DNA of 64,000 bases from assembly GCA_905478225.1 (NCBI GenBank), contig CAJQHR010000018.1, positions 1 through 64,000 on the forward strand, read 5' to 3'. Position numbers and translations under genes: made by a program. Positions 21,501 through 30,144 of the stretch are shown here, piece by piece. The notes beneath the pieces were generated by a model. It was not told the DNA's origin. It did no database searches and saw only the letters and a program-made list of their open reading frames with translations. How positions within the stretch are numbered: the first letter of the stretch is position 1; each line of letters opens with the position of its first letter. This stretch comes from an uncultured Crocinitomix sp. (GTDB lineage: Bacteria; Bacteroidota; Bacteroidia; Flavobacteriales_D; Crocinitomicaceae).

Positions 21501-21614
21501 AAAACGTTAGGATTAATAGAAAAGGGGTCTGAAGCACAGGTTGAAAAACAAACCTATAAAGGTTATCAGAAGTTTGACATTGACGCCATGTATGCCCGCT
21601 TTGAGAAAAACTAG
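18570..21614 (+). CDS. CotH-kinase-like lipoprotein with C-terminal right-handed beta-helix
   Basis: Lipobox LVLISCGT. CotH-like 'RLKGDWMDHL…GLRSFSIQHPKTRNYMHEWFMHKLC…LNEQYQGTYALEEHFDKQLLESRNRREGPILKID'. Repetitive beta-helix C-terminus (GLTISGNNCEDGLNVIRSNFKIQNCLIEFTKSDGFDAD…). Confidence 0.75.
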   Translation: MQVIKNYHILKSIKICLSAFCLVLISCGTEVDALEHSHVYYNCDAEEKVQLEDGSWVFESGNLQFKTAETQSADYAFTGDYSVKLDSVHKYGMTFVLTDIKQGEFFKASVWQKETENYGALVCSVTGNASFTLSSIENGFYERQDGWMKHILQFKAITDLDSATFFLFAGANNEDSYFDDLEVERYQNRPNFASDANNTLSIQLPDSSQTTIDEYIGKVIKEEIIRDKYKKFVEGNIIVEGDSIPIEIRLKGDWMDHLVSGNASYRIKNGSGTAFQGLRSFSIQHPKTRNYMHEWFMHKLCDDQDILTTRYSFLSVKLNEQYQGTYALEEHFDKQLLESRNRREGPILKIDETAFWALAVLAREQGLDRISAAYYESAIATCFKVSRTTKSEALSGQFMNGAILLNHFKAGFEHPELIFDMERIGTYYALMDLGNIHHSLAWHNRRFYYNPITTKLEHVGFDMIPMVEPYNPLFATTEFNKDLDQQSAEGGLNHFLFLNEDFRKAYIQKLTEISAEAYLDSTFAGLATEIEDNEALLNAEVPGYRFEQAGYYEKAKIIRSELKTLASRWDEFMADEAKQNVSFEAKSDHYDIGDRPFYLEEISLNAFRSKIDSAHFRIDLENYHFEMAEVIGYSIKQNKDSIIYFESSIQLAGFKGGSYVDTASIELGQKPSRIFFKLNNLPEIIQKKKFIKWKKPTGEHPRITLQRAFSESSNYYSVVDGLVTFKTGNYQINELVYIPKGYGVNFNSGTTIDFIEKGGLILNGTTRMKGSEEGLVRFTSSDSSGMGITILQADSVVLRHVIVENMNTLNHEGWVLKGALSIYESGVDIDGLTISGNNCEDGLNVIRSNFKIQNCLIEFTKSDGFDADFCTGVFSNSTFRNTGNDCIDFSGSVVTIHDIEIYNSGDKGVSAGERSTLFLKNISIDGALTGLASKDDSRIDGENITVKNAEVGLAAFQKKPEYAGSTMLLTNVHYQFVKTLGLIEKGSEAQVEKQTYKGYQKFDIDAMYARFEKN

Positions 21615-21664
21615 TGTCGTTTCGTTGTGCTATAATTATAGGTACTTGATCCCGTGAGCAGTTT

Positions 21665-22786
21665 CTATACCTCCATCTTATTCATTCTTCCCATAAATAA
21701 AACCGCATTCGTCTTATTATCTTTGATGAAGTAGTAAAACGGTTTGTCCACTGTTATTTTCAAAATAGGTTGTGGGCGAGTAGAAACGGATGTTGTTCTA
21801 ACGACTCCAATGACTGTTGCGGTAGCAACTTCAGTTCCTGCTTCGTTCACAATTATTTTAGCTTTATGCAAGGCGGCACCAATTTTAAGGTCGCGTTCTT
21901 TGCGAATGTCTGAAAAATTTGCGCCATCTGTGAAAGCCGCAATTAATCCCATTTTTTGCAGGTAGGGCTTTAATTCAAAAGTAGGGGCTTCAAAAGTGAA
22001 CTTTGGCAAAGCGAGAATCACTTTTTGGTTCACCATATTAGAAGTGAGGTTGCCGAACACATTATTCGAAATTTTATAATTCTTCATTTTGTATGGAAGA
22101 ATGATTACCATTGAAGTTTTGTCATCATCATAAGGCAATTCAATCCCCTTTTCGTTTCGGCCTTCATACGCCTTGAAACGATCTGATGAATGCATCATAT
22201 CTACTTCGGTAATTGTCTCGTCTGAATTGGTAAAGTCATCCTTTTTAGTGAGCTCTTTTTCAAATGTTTTTTTCCAGTTTTGCTTAAAATAAATCGCGTT
22301 GACAATCGCCAATTTAAAATCAGTCACGGCCTCAGGTGTCAGCATTTTCTTAATCATTCCATTGGTGCTCTCCTCAATCCATTTATTGATTTTTTCTGCA
22401 CTTTTGGCAGGCTGATTTTGAAAATCGGTGCGATAAGGTTCTGAATCAAAATTTTGCCTCAATTTTTTTACATAACTGGCAAGAATCTCGAATTTATCTT
22501 GTAGCCATACGGAATTACTGATTTCTGCAACCTCTTTTAGTTGTTCAATCTCCTTTAAGAAAACCGCATTGTCTTCACTAAAATTAAAGACCTTTTCAAA
22601 TTCTGCTTGCGTGTTACCTGCCGCCCCTTCATAGGCCATAGCAAATGCAGTTTTAATGCTTGTTGGGGAGAATAAGACGTTGTCTTGCTCTTCAAGTTCA
22701 CTAAAAAAATCAAATGTAAATTCGTTTTGAGCAAATCCAATTGTCATAAAAAGACTTGCAGTTAAAAACAGCGTTATTTTTTTCAT
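21665..22786 (-). CDS. secreted serpin-family protease inhibitor
   Basis: Signal peptide; serpin core (NVLFSPTSIKTAFAMAYEGAAGNTQAEFEKVF, NAIYFKQNWKKTFEKELTKKDDF, KAKIIVNEAGTEVATATV hinge, DKPFYYFIKDNKTNAVLFMGRM). Confidence 0.95.
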   Translation of the reverse strand: MKKITLFLTASLFMTIGFAQNEFTFDFFSELEEQDNVLFSPTSIKTAFAMAYEGAAGNTQAEFEKVFNFSEDNAVFLKEIEQLKEVAEISNSVWLQDKFEILASYVKKLRQNFDSEPYRTDFQNQPAKSAEKINKWIEESTNGMIKKMLTPEAVTDFKLAIVNAIYFKQNWKKTFEKELTKKDDFTNSDETITEVDMMHSSDRFKAYEGRNEKGIELPYDDDKTSMVIILPYKMKNYKISNNVFGNLTSNMVNQKVILALPKFTFEAPTFELKPYLQKMGLIAAFTDGANFSDIRKERDLKIGAALHKAKIIVNEAGTEVATATVIGVVRTTSVSTRPQPILKITVDKPFYYFIKDNKTNAVLFMGRMNKMEV

Positions 22787-22934
22787 TTTGTCGAATTTCG
22801 TATTTCAATTCAGTACAACTGGAGTTTGAAATGCTTCAGCATGTTTGATTACAATAATTATTGCACTAAAGTATGGATGCGCGATCATTGATTTTTCCAT
22901 AAAAAAAGTGCAAACCTTTAAGATTACCCCACAA

Positions 22935-22976
22935 AAAAAAACGCCTAATCCACCAAAGGTGGAAAGGCGTTTTTAA
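22935..22976 (-). terminator. Rho-independent terminator (downstream of hemD; possibly bidirectional)
   Basis: aaaaaaACGCCTaatCCACCaaaGGTGGaaAGGCGTtttt stem-loop. Confidence 0.75.
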
Positions 22977-23008
22977 TTATGTTGTCATAGGATGAGTATC
23001 CCGCAATT

Positions 23009-23752
23009 TTATTTTTTCTTTCCTTTTATGAATTGCTCAATCGCCATTGTCATACTTGGTGCTTGTGGCATTGGAGCATGAATATCTAAACGAAGGTTGT
23101 TTTGTTTAACCGCATTGGCCGTTGTTGGTCCAAAGGCAGCAATCATAGTTTTGTTTTGTTTGAATCCTGGGAAATTCTTTAAAAGTGATTCAATTCCAGA
23201 AGGACTAAAGAAAACCAAAACATCATACTTCACGTCTTCTAGATCTGAAAGGTCAGAAGCAACTGTTCTATACAAAATCAATTTTGAGAAATTAATGTTG
23301 TTTTCTTCTAGCGTATTTGGAATAGTTGCTCTCAAAATGTCTGAACATGGCAATAAGAATTTTTCACCCTTATGCTTTTTCAACACTTCCATCAAATCAT
23401 TAATGTTAGTTCTCCCGTAAAAGATTTTTCTTTTTCTGTAAACAACGTATTTCTGAAGATAATAAGCAACAGCCTCTGACATACAGAAGTATTTCATAGC
23501 ATCAGGCACCTTAAATCTAGTCTCTTCGGAGATTCTAAAAAAATGGTCAACTGCAGTTTTACTTGTCAAAATAACTGCTGTTACTTTTGAAAGTTCAACT
23601 TTTTGTTCTCTAAATTCACGTGTTGTAAGGCCTTCTACATTTATAAAAGGTCTAAAATCAATCTTTAATTTGTACTTATCGGCCAAATCAAAATATGGGG
23701 ACTTTTCGGTCTCCGGTTTTGGCTGAGAAACTAATATTGTTTTAACACTCAT
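23009..23752 (-). CDS. hemD: uroporphyrinogen-III synthase family protein
   Basis: Family architecture: 'VAVILTSKTAVDHFF', 'YDVLVFFSPSGIESLLKNFP', 'IAAFGPTTANAVKQNNLRLDIHAPMPQAPSM'. Confidence 0.88.
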   Translation of the reverse strand: MSVKTILVSQPKPETEKSPYFDLADKYKLKIDFRPFINVEGLTTREFREQKVELSKVTAVILTSKTAVDHFFRISEETRFKVPDAMKYFCMSEAVAYYLQKYVVYRKRKIFYGRTNINDLMEVLKKHKGEKFLLPCSDILRATIPNTLEENNINFSKLILYRTVASDLSDLEDVKYDVLVFFSPSGIESLLKNFPGFKQNKTMIAAFGPTTANAVKQNNLRLDIHAPMPQAPSMTMAIEQFIKGKKK

Positions 23753-23768
23753 AAATCCTACCTCTTTT

Positions 23769-24569
23769 TTAATTCAATACCCCATTATTTAGGATAAATA
23801 ATCGAATTCCAACGGCTAACGGAAGCAATTCGAGCGTGCAAAGGTACAAAATAATATAGAAAAAGGAAATTTTATATTTTATTGCTCTGGTTAAACTTTG
23901 AAATTCCCTGATGATTACAATTAATCCGACTAGAATTAATATGGCAATCAATGTATATTCGTGATAGCCAGCGGGTAGATATTGTGTAAAAATTAAAATA
24001 GGGGTTAATATGACACCACCAATTTGAAAAAATAAAAGGTGATTGATGTGGTGATCCTGTAATCCGATTTTTGTACTTGTAAAAAAGATCAATAATTGAA
24101 TTACAATTAACTTTAGAAGAGCGCCAACGAATAAGGCTCCAACTAAAATTAGGATCAAACTATTTACATTGGCATTCAATGCTTTCCACACTATTATTCC
24201 TACTGAAGTGAAGTAGGTCATGTTCAATAAAATGGACGTTAATGTGTTTAAATTCAGGTCGTCGCTAATACTATTTACCAATTGGCGATTACTGAAAGCC
24301 GTTTTAAAAAGCATTTTGAGGTAACCAGGACTAAGTGTTCGCACCAAAGCAATAGCAATTAAGTTGAATGCAATTAATGCCCAAAAAATTAAATTAAAAT
24401 TATCTGTGACAGGAATTGGATCTCCAATAGTGCTTATTTCGTTTAAAAATTCTTGCGGTTCCACACTGCAAAAATAATCGATTTCAGTTTGTTTTAAATT
24501 TAAGGGCAGAATAATATAACATATCATTCTATTTCCTGTTAAATTATTTACTTTTGTATTCACTGACAA
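23769..24569 (-). CDS. DUF4271-type membrane protein
   Basis: Polytopic; adjacent to hemD as is usual in Bacteroidota. Start codon uncertain. Confidence 0.7.
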   Translation of the reverse strand: MSVNTKVNNLTGNRMICYIILPLNLKQTEIDYFCSVEPQEFLNEISTIGDPIPVTDNFNLIFWALIAFNLIAIALVRTLSPGYLKMLFKTAFSNRQLVNSISDDLNLNTLTSILLNMTYFTSVGIIVWKALNANVNSLILILVGALFVGALLKLIVIQLLIFFTSTKIGLQDHHINHLLFFQIGGVILTPILIFTQYLPAGYHEYTLIAILILVGLIVIIREFQSLTRAIKYKISFFYIILYLCTLELLPLAVGIRLFILNNGVLN

Positions 24570-24580
24570 AAATTAGATAA

Positions 24581-25786
24581 ATGGCGACAGATTTATACAC
24601 ACATCCAGATTATTTTAATATGGATGATTTGCTAACGGAAGAGCACAAGTTAATTCGTGAAGCAACACGTGCTTGGGTAAAGCAAAATGTATCTCCAATA
24701 ATTGAAGATTATTATGAGAGAGCTGCATTTCCAGCGCATTTAGTGAAGCAATTAGGTGAGATAGGGGCTTTGGGTCCATACATACCTGCAGAATATGGAG
24801 GTCCTGGATTAGATCAAATCTCATATGGACTGATTATGCAAGAATTGGAACGTTGCGATTCTGGTTTACGTTCAACTTCATCAGTTCAAAGTTCATTGGT
24901 CATGTATCCAATATGGAAATATGGAAATGAAGAACAAAAACAAAAATATCTTCAAAAATTAGCTACAGGTGAATTTTTAGGATGTTTCGGTTTAACAGAA
25001 CCTGATCATGGATCAAACCCTGGTGGAATGATTTCGAATTTTAAGGATATGGGAGACCATTATTTGCTGAACGGAGCAAAAATGTGGATCTCAAATGCCC
25101 CACTAGCTGATGTAGCTGTAGTTTGGGCGAAAAATGAAGAAGGAAGGATTCATGGTCTTATTCTTGAAAAAGGTATGGAAGGATTTTCTGCACCAGAAAT
25201 GCACGGCAAGCATTCTTTGCGCGCATCTATTACGGGTGAACTTATTTTTGACAATGTGAAAGTTCCTAAAGCAAACCTATTGCCAAATAAAAGTGGTTTA
25301 GGAGCACCTCTTGGATGTTTAGATTCTGCAAGATTTGGAATTGCATGGGGTGCATTAGGATCTGCAATGGATTGTTATGATCAAGCTTTGAGATATTCAA
25401 AAGAACGAACGCAATTTGGTGTTCCAATTGGCGCTTTCCAATTAACACAAAAGAAATTGGCTGAAATGGTCACTGAAATCACAAAAGCCCAGTTATTAAC
25501 CTTCCGCCTAGGTCAACTAAGAAACGAAGGTAAAGCTACTTCTGCTCAAATTTCAATGGCCAAACGGAATAATGTCGATATGGCATTGACCGTTGCAAGA
25601 GAAGCTCGCCAAATTTTAGGCGCAATGGGAATCACAAATGAGTTTTCGGTAATGCGCCATATGGCAAATCTGGAATCTGTTGTGACCTATGAAGGAACAC
25701 ATGATGTCCACCTATTAATTACCGGTATGGATGTGACAGGGATTCCTGCTTTCGCCCGTGATATGCCAGATTTGAGTAAAATGTAA
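24581..25786 (+). CDS. acyl-CoA dehydrogenase (glutaryl-CoA dehydrogenase-like)
   Basis: FGLTEPDHGSNPGGM, KMWISNAPLADVAVVWAK, RQILGAMGITNEF, YEGTHDVHLL. Confidence 0.92.
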   Translation: MATDLYTHPDYFNMDDLLTEEHKLIREATRAWVKQNVSPIIEDYYERAAFPAHLVKQLGEIGALGPYIPAEYGGPGLDQISYGLIMQELERCDSGLRSTSSVQSSLVMYPIWKYGNEEQKQKYLQKLATGEFLGCFGLTEPDHGSNPGGMISNFKDMGDHYLLNGAKMWISNAPLADVAVVWAKNEEGRIHGLILEKGMEGFSAPEMHGKHSLRASITGELIFDNVKVPKANLLPNKSGLGAPLGCLDSARFGIAWGALGSAMDCYDQALRYSKERTQFGVPIGAFQLTQKKLAEMVTEITKAQLLTFRLGQLRNEGKATSAQISMAKRNNVDMALTVAREARQILGAMGITNEFSVMRHMANLESVVTYEGTHDVHLLITGMDVTGIPAFARDMPDLSKM

Positions 25787-25799
25787 GAATAATTTTTTT

Positions 25800-25843
25800 A
25801 TAAAAAAACGCCTATCCGCCTTTGCTGGATGAGGCGTTTTTCT
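25800..25843 (+). terminator. Rho-independent terminator
   Basis: aaaaaaacgcctatccgcctttgctggatgaggcgttttt hairpin plus T tract. Confidence 0.8.
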
Positions 25844-25916
25844 GTTTTTTCATCCCTTAAATTTACCTTTTAACCAATTCTTGCTTGAATTTCATTTCTA
25901 CATTCGTAAACTTTGT

Positions 25917-28364
25917 ATGGTGAAACATCTAGTTTTATTCATATCATTTTTAATTGCCGGGGTCACTTTTTCTCAAGAGATAAAGTCAATTGCTGCATTT
26001 AAAATAAATGCGGAATCAAATATTGACGGGGTACTTGATGAGAGCTTCTGGGCGTCTTCAGAAATAGCGACTGATTTTATCCAAAACTCGCCCGTTGCAG
26101 GAGCACCCTCCATTGAAAATACGGAAATTAAGATTGTCTACGACGATAACGCCATCTATGTCGGAGCTACCATGTATGATGATCGTGATTCTATGACTAT
26201 GACCCTTTCACAAAGAGATGATTTGGGAAATGCAGATTGGTTCGGAGTAATTTTTGACCCCTATGACGCGGGAACAATTGGATTTGCTTTTATAGTGACC
26301 TCTGCCGGAGTTCAGATTGATGAATTACACAATGTTGAAAATGTAGATGCGAATTGGAATGCCGTATGGAAAAGTGCCGTAACAGTCTATGAAGATAAAT
26401 GGATATTGGAAATGAAAATTCCTTTTTCTGCACTTCGATTTTCTAAGGATAATCAAAACGATTGGGGTGTAAATTTTGCGAGAAATATTAGAAGAAACCG
26501 GGAAGAGTCTTATTGGAACCCGAATGATCCCCGAAGAAGAAATTTAATCTCTCAATTGGGTAAATTAAAGAATATTAAAAATATTGACTCACCATTGCGT
26601 TTGGCATTTTCACCCTACTTATCTGGATATGTAGAAAAGTTTGAAGGCAATACTTCTTATACGGGAAATGGAGGGATGGACGTAAAGTGGGGAATTAATG
26701 AAGCGTTTACACTGGATATGACGTTGGTTCCAGATTTTGGTCAGGTTCAATTTGACAATCAAGTGTTGAACACCTCTCCATTCGAAGTGAGATTCAATGA
26801 AAGAAGGCAGTTTTTTACGGAGGGAACTGAGCTGTTTAATAAACCTGGCGGAATTTTTTATTCCAGAAGAATTGGAGGAAGACCAATAAATTCTGCAGCT
26901 ATTGATGAAGATTTGAATACAAACGAAATTGTTAGACAAGACCCGAGTGCTTCGCAATTGGTGAATGCAACTAAAGTTTCTGGAAGAACTAAAAAAGGGA
27001 CCGGAATTGGAATTTTTAATGCTGTAACAGCACGAATAGATGCAGTGATTGAAGATACGTTAACAGGTTTAGAGCGCGCATATCGAACTGGACCAATGAC
27101 CAACTATAATGTTTTAGTAGTCGATCAAAACTTAAAAAACAACTCATCTGTTGCGCTAACCAATACAAATGTATGGAGAGAAGGAGATGCTTATGATGCA
27201 AATGTCACTTCGGGGGTGGTTGATATTTATACGAAGGGACAGAAATATAATTTTTGGGCAATTGGAAATGTTTCTCAAATTATCAATAAAGATAGCACAG
27301 ATTTTGGCCATAACGTACTTGCCGGAATTGAAAAATCAGTAGGAAATTTTACCGGTGGATTGACCTATACGGAAATTGGTAAATCCTATAATCCTAATGA
27401 TTTAGGATTTAATACCATAACCAATATCAGAACAATAAAGGCGTTCGCAAACTATAACATTTACAAACCATTTTGGCGACTTTATAGATTTTGGTCTTCC
27501 GCATCTGTTCAACGTTCAAGTCTAGTAAGACCAAACGTGTTTTCATTTGTAGGCATTGATGCAAATGTGGGTGGAAGTTTTAGAAATTTCTTGGCAGCAG
27601 GTTTTGACATGTATGTACAACCATTTAGAAATCATGATTATTTTGAACCAAGAATTGAAGGTCGATTTTATCAGGATGATGCCATGGCATTTTTGGGTGG
27701 TTTTATATCTTCAGATTATAGTAAACCTTTCGCTTTGGATGTTAACGCAGGATGGTATCAGTATTTTGAGGTCAATCGAGTAGGGTTTGATTTAAAGGTG
27801 AGTCCAAGAATTAGATTTAACGATAAAATTTTCTTGGTCTATCGTTATGAGCAAAATAATGCGTTTAACGAAGAGGGTGTGGCATTAACTAATGATTTTG
27901 AAGTACCTTTAATCGGGGATGATCCTATTTTTGCGAAAAGAGACCGAACCACTATCACAAACACGGTTGATTTATCCTACATCTTCAATAACAAAATGGG
28001 AGTGACCTTTAGATTAAGACATTATTGGTCAAAATTGGATTATAATGAATTTTTCATCTTAAATGATGATGGCGTAATGACAAAGACCGACTACACTGGT
28101 CTTGGTCTTGATAATGAATCAATTCACAACAATAGTTTTAATTCATTTACAATTGATATGGCCTATCGTTGGGTATTCGCTCCAGGTTCGGAAATTAGTC
28201 TTGTTTGGAAAAATTCAATTTTTTCTTTTAATGATCAAGTCGAATTAAATTATATTGAAAATGTAGGGAACGTGCTCAACGATTCTGCAACAAACAGCCT
28301 TTCACTGAAAGTGCTTTATTATATTGATTATTGGCAATTTCATCAAAAAGTATTCAAAAAGTAG
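25917..28364 (+). CDS. CBM9-like/DUF5916 outer-membrane protein
   Basis: Signal peptide MVKHLVLFISFLIAGVTFSQ; 'NIDGVLDESFWASSEIATDFIQNSPVAGAPSIENTEIKIVYDDNAIYVGATMYDD' (CBM9-like) followed by a beta-barrel-like C-terminus. Confidence 0.85.
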   Translation: MVKHLVLFISFLIAGVTFSQEIKSIAAFKINAESNIDGVLDESFWASSEIATDFIQNSPVAGAPSIENTEIKIVYDDNAIYVGATMYDDRDSMTMTLSQRDDLGNADWFGVIFDPYDAGTIGFAFIVTSAGVQIDELHNVENVDANWNAVWKSAVTVYEDKWILEMKIPFSALRFSKDNQNDWGVNFARNIRRNREESYWNPNDPRRRNLISQLGKLKNIKNIDSPLRLAFSPYLSGYVEKFEGNTSYTGNGGMDVKWGINEAFTLDMTLVPDFGQVQFDNQVLNTSPFEVRFNERRQFFTEGTELFNKPGGIFYSRRIGGRPINSAAIDEDLNTNEIVRQDPSASQLVNATKVSGRTKKGTGIGIFNAVTARIDAVIEDTLTGLERAYRTGPMTNYNVLVVDQNLKNNSSVALTNTNVWREGDAYDANVTSGVVDIYTKGQKYNFWAIGNVSQIINKDSTDFGHNVLAGIEKSVGNFTGGLTYTEIGKSYNPNDLGFNTITNIRTIKAFANYNIYKPFWRLYRFWSSASVQRSSLVRPNVFSFVGIDANVGGSFRNFLAAGFDMYVQPFRNHDYFEPRIEGRFYQDDAMAFLGGFISSDYSKPFALDVNAGWYQYFEVNRVGFDLKVSPRIRFNDKIFLVYRYEQNNAFNEEGVALTNDFEVPLIGDDPIFAKRDRTTITNTVDLSYIFNNKMGVTFRLRHYWSKLDYNEFFILNDDGVMTKTDYTGLGLDNESIHNNSFNSFTIDMAYRWVFAPGSEISLVWKNSIFSFNDQVELNYIENVGNVLNDSATNSLSLKVLYYIDYWQFHQKVFKK

Positions 28365-28431
28365 CGACAAGGGAGATTAAGGCATGCTGATTTTAAGCAC
28401 TGATTTTTTTCCATTTGCAATTCATTGTATT

Positions 28432-29156
28432 ATATAATCCCCGTATTTTCAACTTCAATCATACCGGTTTCTATATCTATGTGATTCACGATCTTTCCTT
28501 ACAAATCATAAATGACTAAATAATCAAAAATTGAAGTGTTTTGAAAGGTGAAATCAACAATTCGAATCTCAGAATCGCTGGAGTTTGATCCGCCTACCAA
28601 AGGATCATAAGTGAGTAAATAAGTTTTGTTCGAAACATATTGATCGGCTTCCATTCCGCGGCAAATCACCCATTCGTTTGAACTAATTTGAGCAATGCCA
28701 CGCAAATCCATAACGCCGTATGGAGCGCCTTCACCTTGGTTCCAATTCCCGTTCGATCATACCGCATAATTTGATTTAATGGCGGAACACCACCGCTGCC
28801 ATTATAGGCGACCCCATTATAGTTGTATGAAATGGCAGATCCACCCGCCCAAAAAACGTAATCTCCATAAGTTAAAGCCGCTGCGCGATACAAGGTCGTT
28901 GGGCCATCTTCTAAAAGCGTCCACTCAATTTCTGTAGGATTTTCGGACTTATTTCTTTGTTTTCATTTACAACTGGATCGGCAATTTGGTAAACAGAATT
29001 TCCGTCATGAACGTAAACGTCATAATCTTCAAGGTTCTTAAATACTTTATTTCTTCCGGAAAATTCACCACCCGTGAGCGAAATTCTTTTGTAAGGGTTT
29101 CAACCAACTAAAATTAGGAGTGCGGCTGCTATAATCAATGGGATTTTAATTTTTAT
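28432..29156 (-). pseudogene. Decayed beta-propeller-like lipoprotein with T9SS-type C-terminal domain
   Basis: Reconstructed: (ATA start) IKIKIPLIIAAALLILVG[TGA]NPYKRISLTGGEFSGRNKVFKNLEDYDVYV… frameshift ~28950 …YRAAALTYGDYVFWAGGSAISYNYNGVAYN… frameshift ~28755 …GAPYGVMDLRGIAQISSNEWVICRGMEADQ…YLVIYDL[TAA]GKIVNHIDIETGMIEVENTGII. Confidence 0.8.
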
Positions 29157-29205
29157 AGCTACGTAAAGATATGTAAATTAAGCAATTATAGAGACGTTTG
29201 TCGAT

Positions 29206-29985
29206 TTAATATTCAATTGTTACATTATAACCCGTGTGTTTTCTAATATTTAAAACACGATCGTTGTCAAGCAATAGGTATTGTCCTTTAATTCCTTTGA
29301 GTACGCCTTCAATTTCAGGTAGCTTATCAAACCCAACGCTTTTTACTTTTTCTGGAAATTGGTTAACTGGATAGTTGATTTCAATGATTTCATCATCCTC
29401 TGTCATATACTTCGCCAAATCTGCTGGCAGCAATTCTTCAATTTGCCATTTTTCCTCTTCCAAATCAAAATCTCCAATCTCATTTTTGAGCATTCTGCGC
29501 CAATTCGTTTTATCTGAGAAATAACTTTTAAGCGCAACTTCAATATCTCCTGCCAATTTTCGGTAAGGGGTTTCTGCTACTCGAATCGCAAATGTCGCCC
29601 CTTGGTCAATCCAACGAGTTGGAATTTGTGTGCTTCTTGTTACGCCAACTTTTATTCCAGAAGCAACAGCCAAATAAACGAAATGGGGCTGAACATGATG
29701 ATCTTCTTCCCATTTAATGTCTCTTCCTTTGCCCAAGTGCCCTTCGCAAAGTTCGGGGTTAATTATACATGGGCTAGAAGCTGGAGCATTCATAAAGCAA
29801 TCATAACAAAACCCTTGTGCAAATAGTTTTTTCAGTTTCTGACAAGAAGAACATTTTGTGACCCCATCAAAGGTTAATTTAATCGATTTCCCAATTCGGT
29901 CGTTCATTTTGATTTGTTCCGATTCTGAAACAAGTGTGTATTGCACCGTGTTTCCCAATTCTACCTTCATTTTGTTTAAAAACAT
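29206..29985 (-). CDS. DUF2797-type protein with treble-clef-like Cys motifs
   Basis: CSSCQKLKKLFAQGFCYDCF…CIINPELCEGHLGKGRDIKWEEDHHVQPHFVYLAVASGIKVGVTR. Confidence 0.8.
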   Translation of the reverse strand: MFLNKMKVELGNTVQYTLVSESEQIKMNDRIGKSIKLTFDGVTKCSSCQKLKKLFAQGFCYDCFMNAPASSPCIINPELCEGHLGKGRDIKWEEDHHVQPHFVYLAVASGIKVGVTRSTQIPTRWIDQGATFAIRVAETPYRKLAGDIEVALKSYFSDKTNWRRMLKNEIGDFDLEEEKWQIEELLPADLAKYMTEDDEIIEINYPVNQFPEKVKSVGFDKLPEIEGVLKGIKGQYLLLDNDRVLNIRKHTGYNVTIEY

Positions 29986-30144
29986 ATGTGTTTTTTATAG
30001 CGGATTTTTGATTATTTTGTGAGCGTTAAAAACAGATACAAAGTTAGGAAAATTATGGGTTTTTAGGCCTTCATTTTTTTAACATCAGAATCGTTGCGAT
30101 AGATGCAAGGATAAGAGCAAAATAATAATTATTTTAGCAGCTTA

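Noticed and set aside
29100-29102. TGA at the lipobox Cys position as a selenocysteine or reassigned codon
   Set aside because: The same gene has two frameshifts, another in-frame stop and a probable lost start codon. A lipobox must carry Cys for acylation, so simple decay is far more likely.
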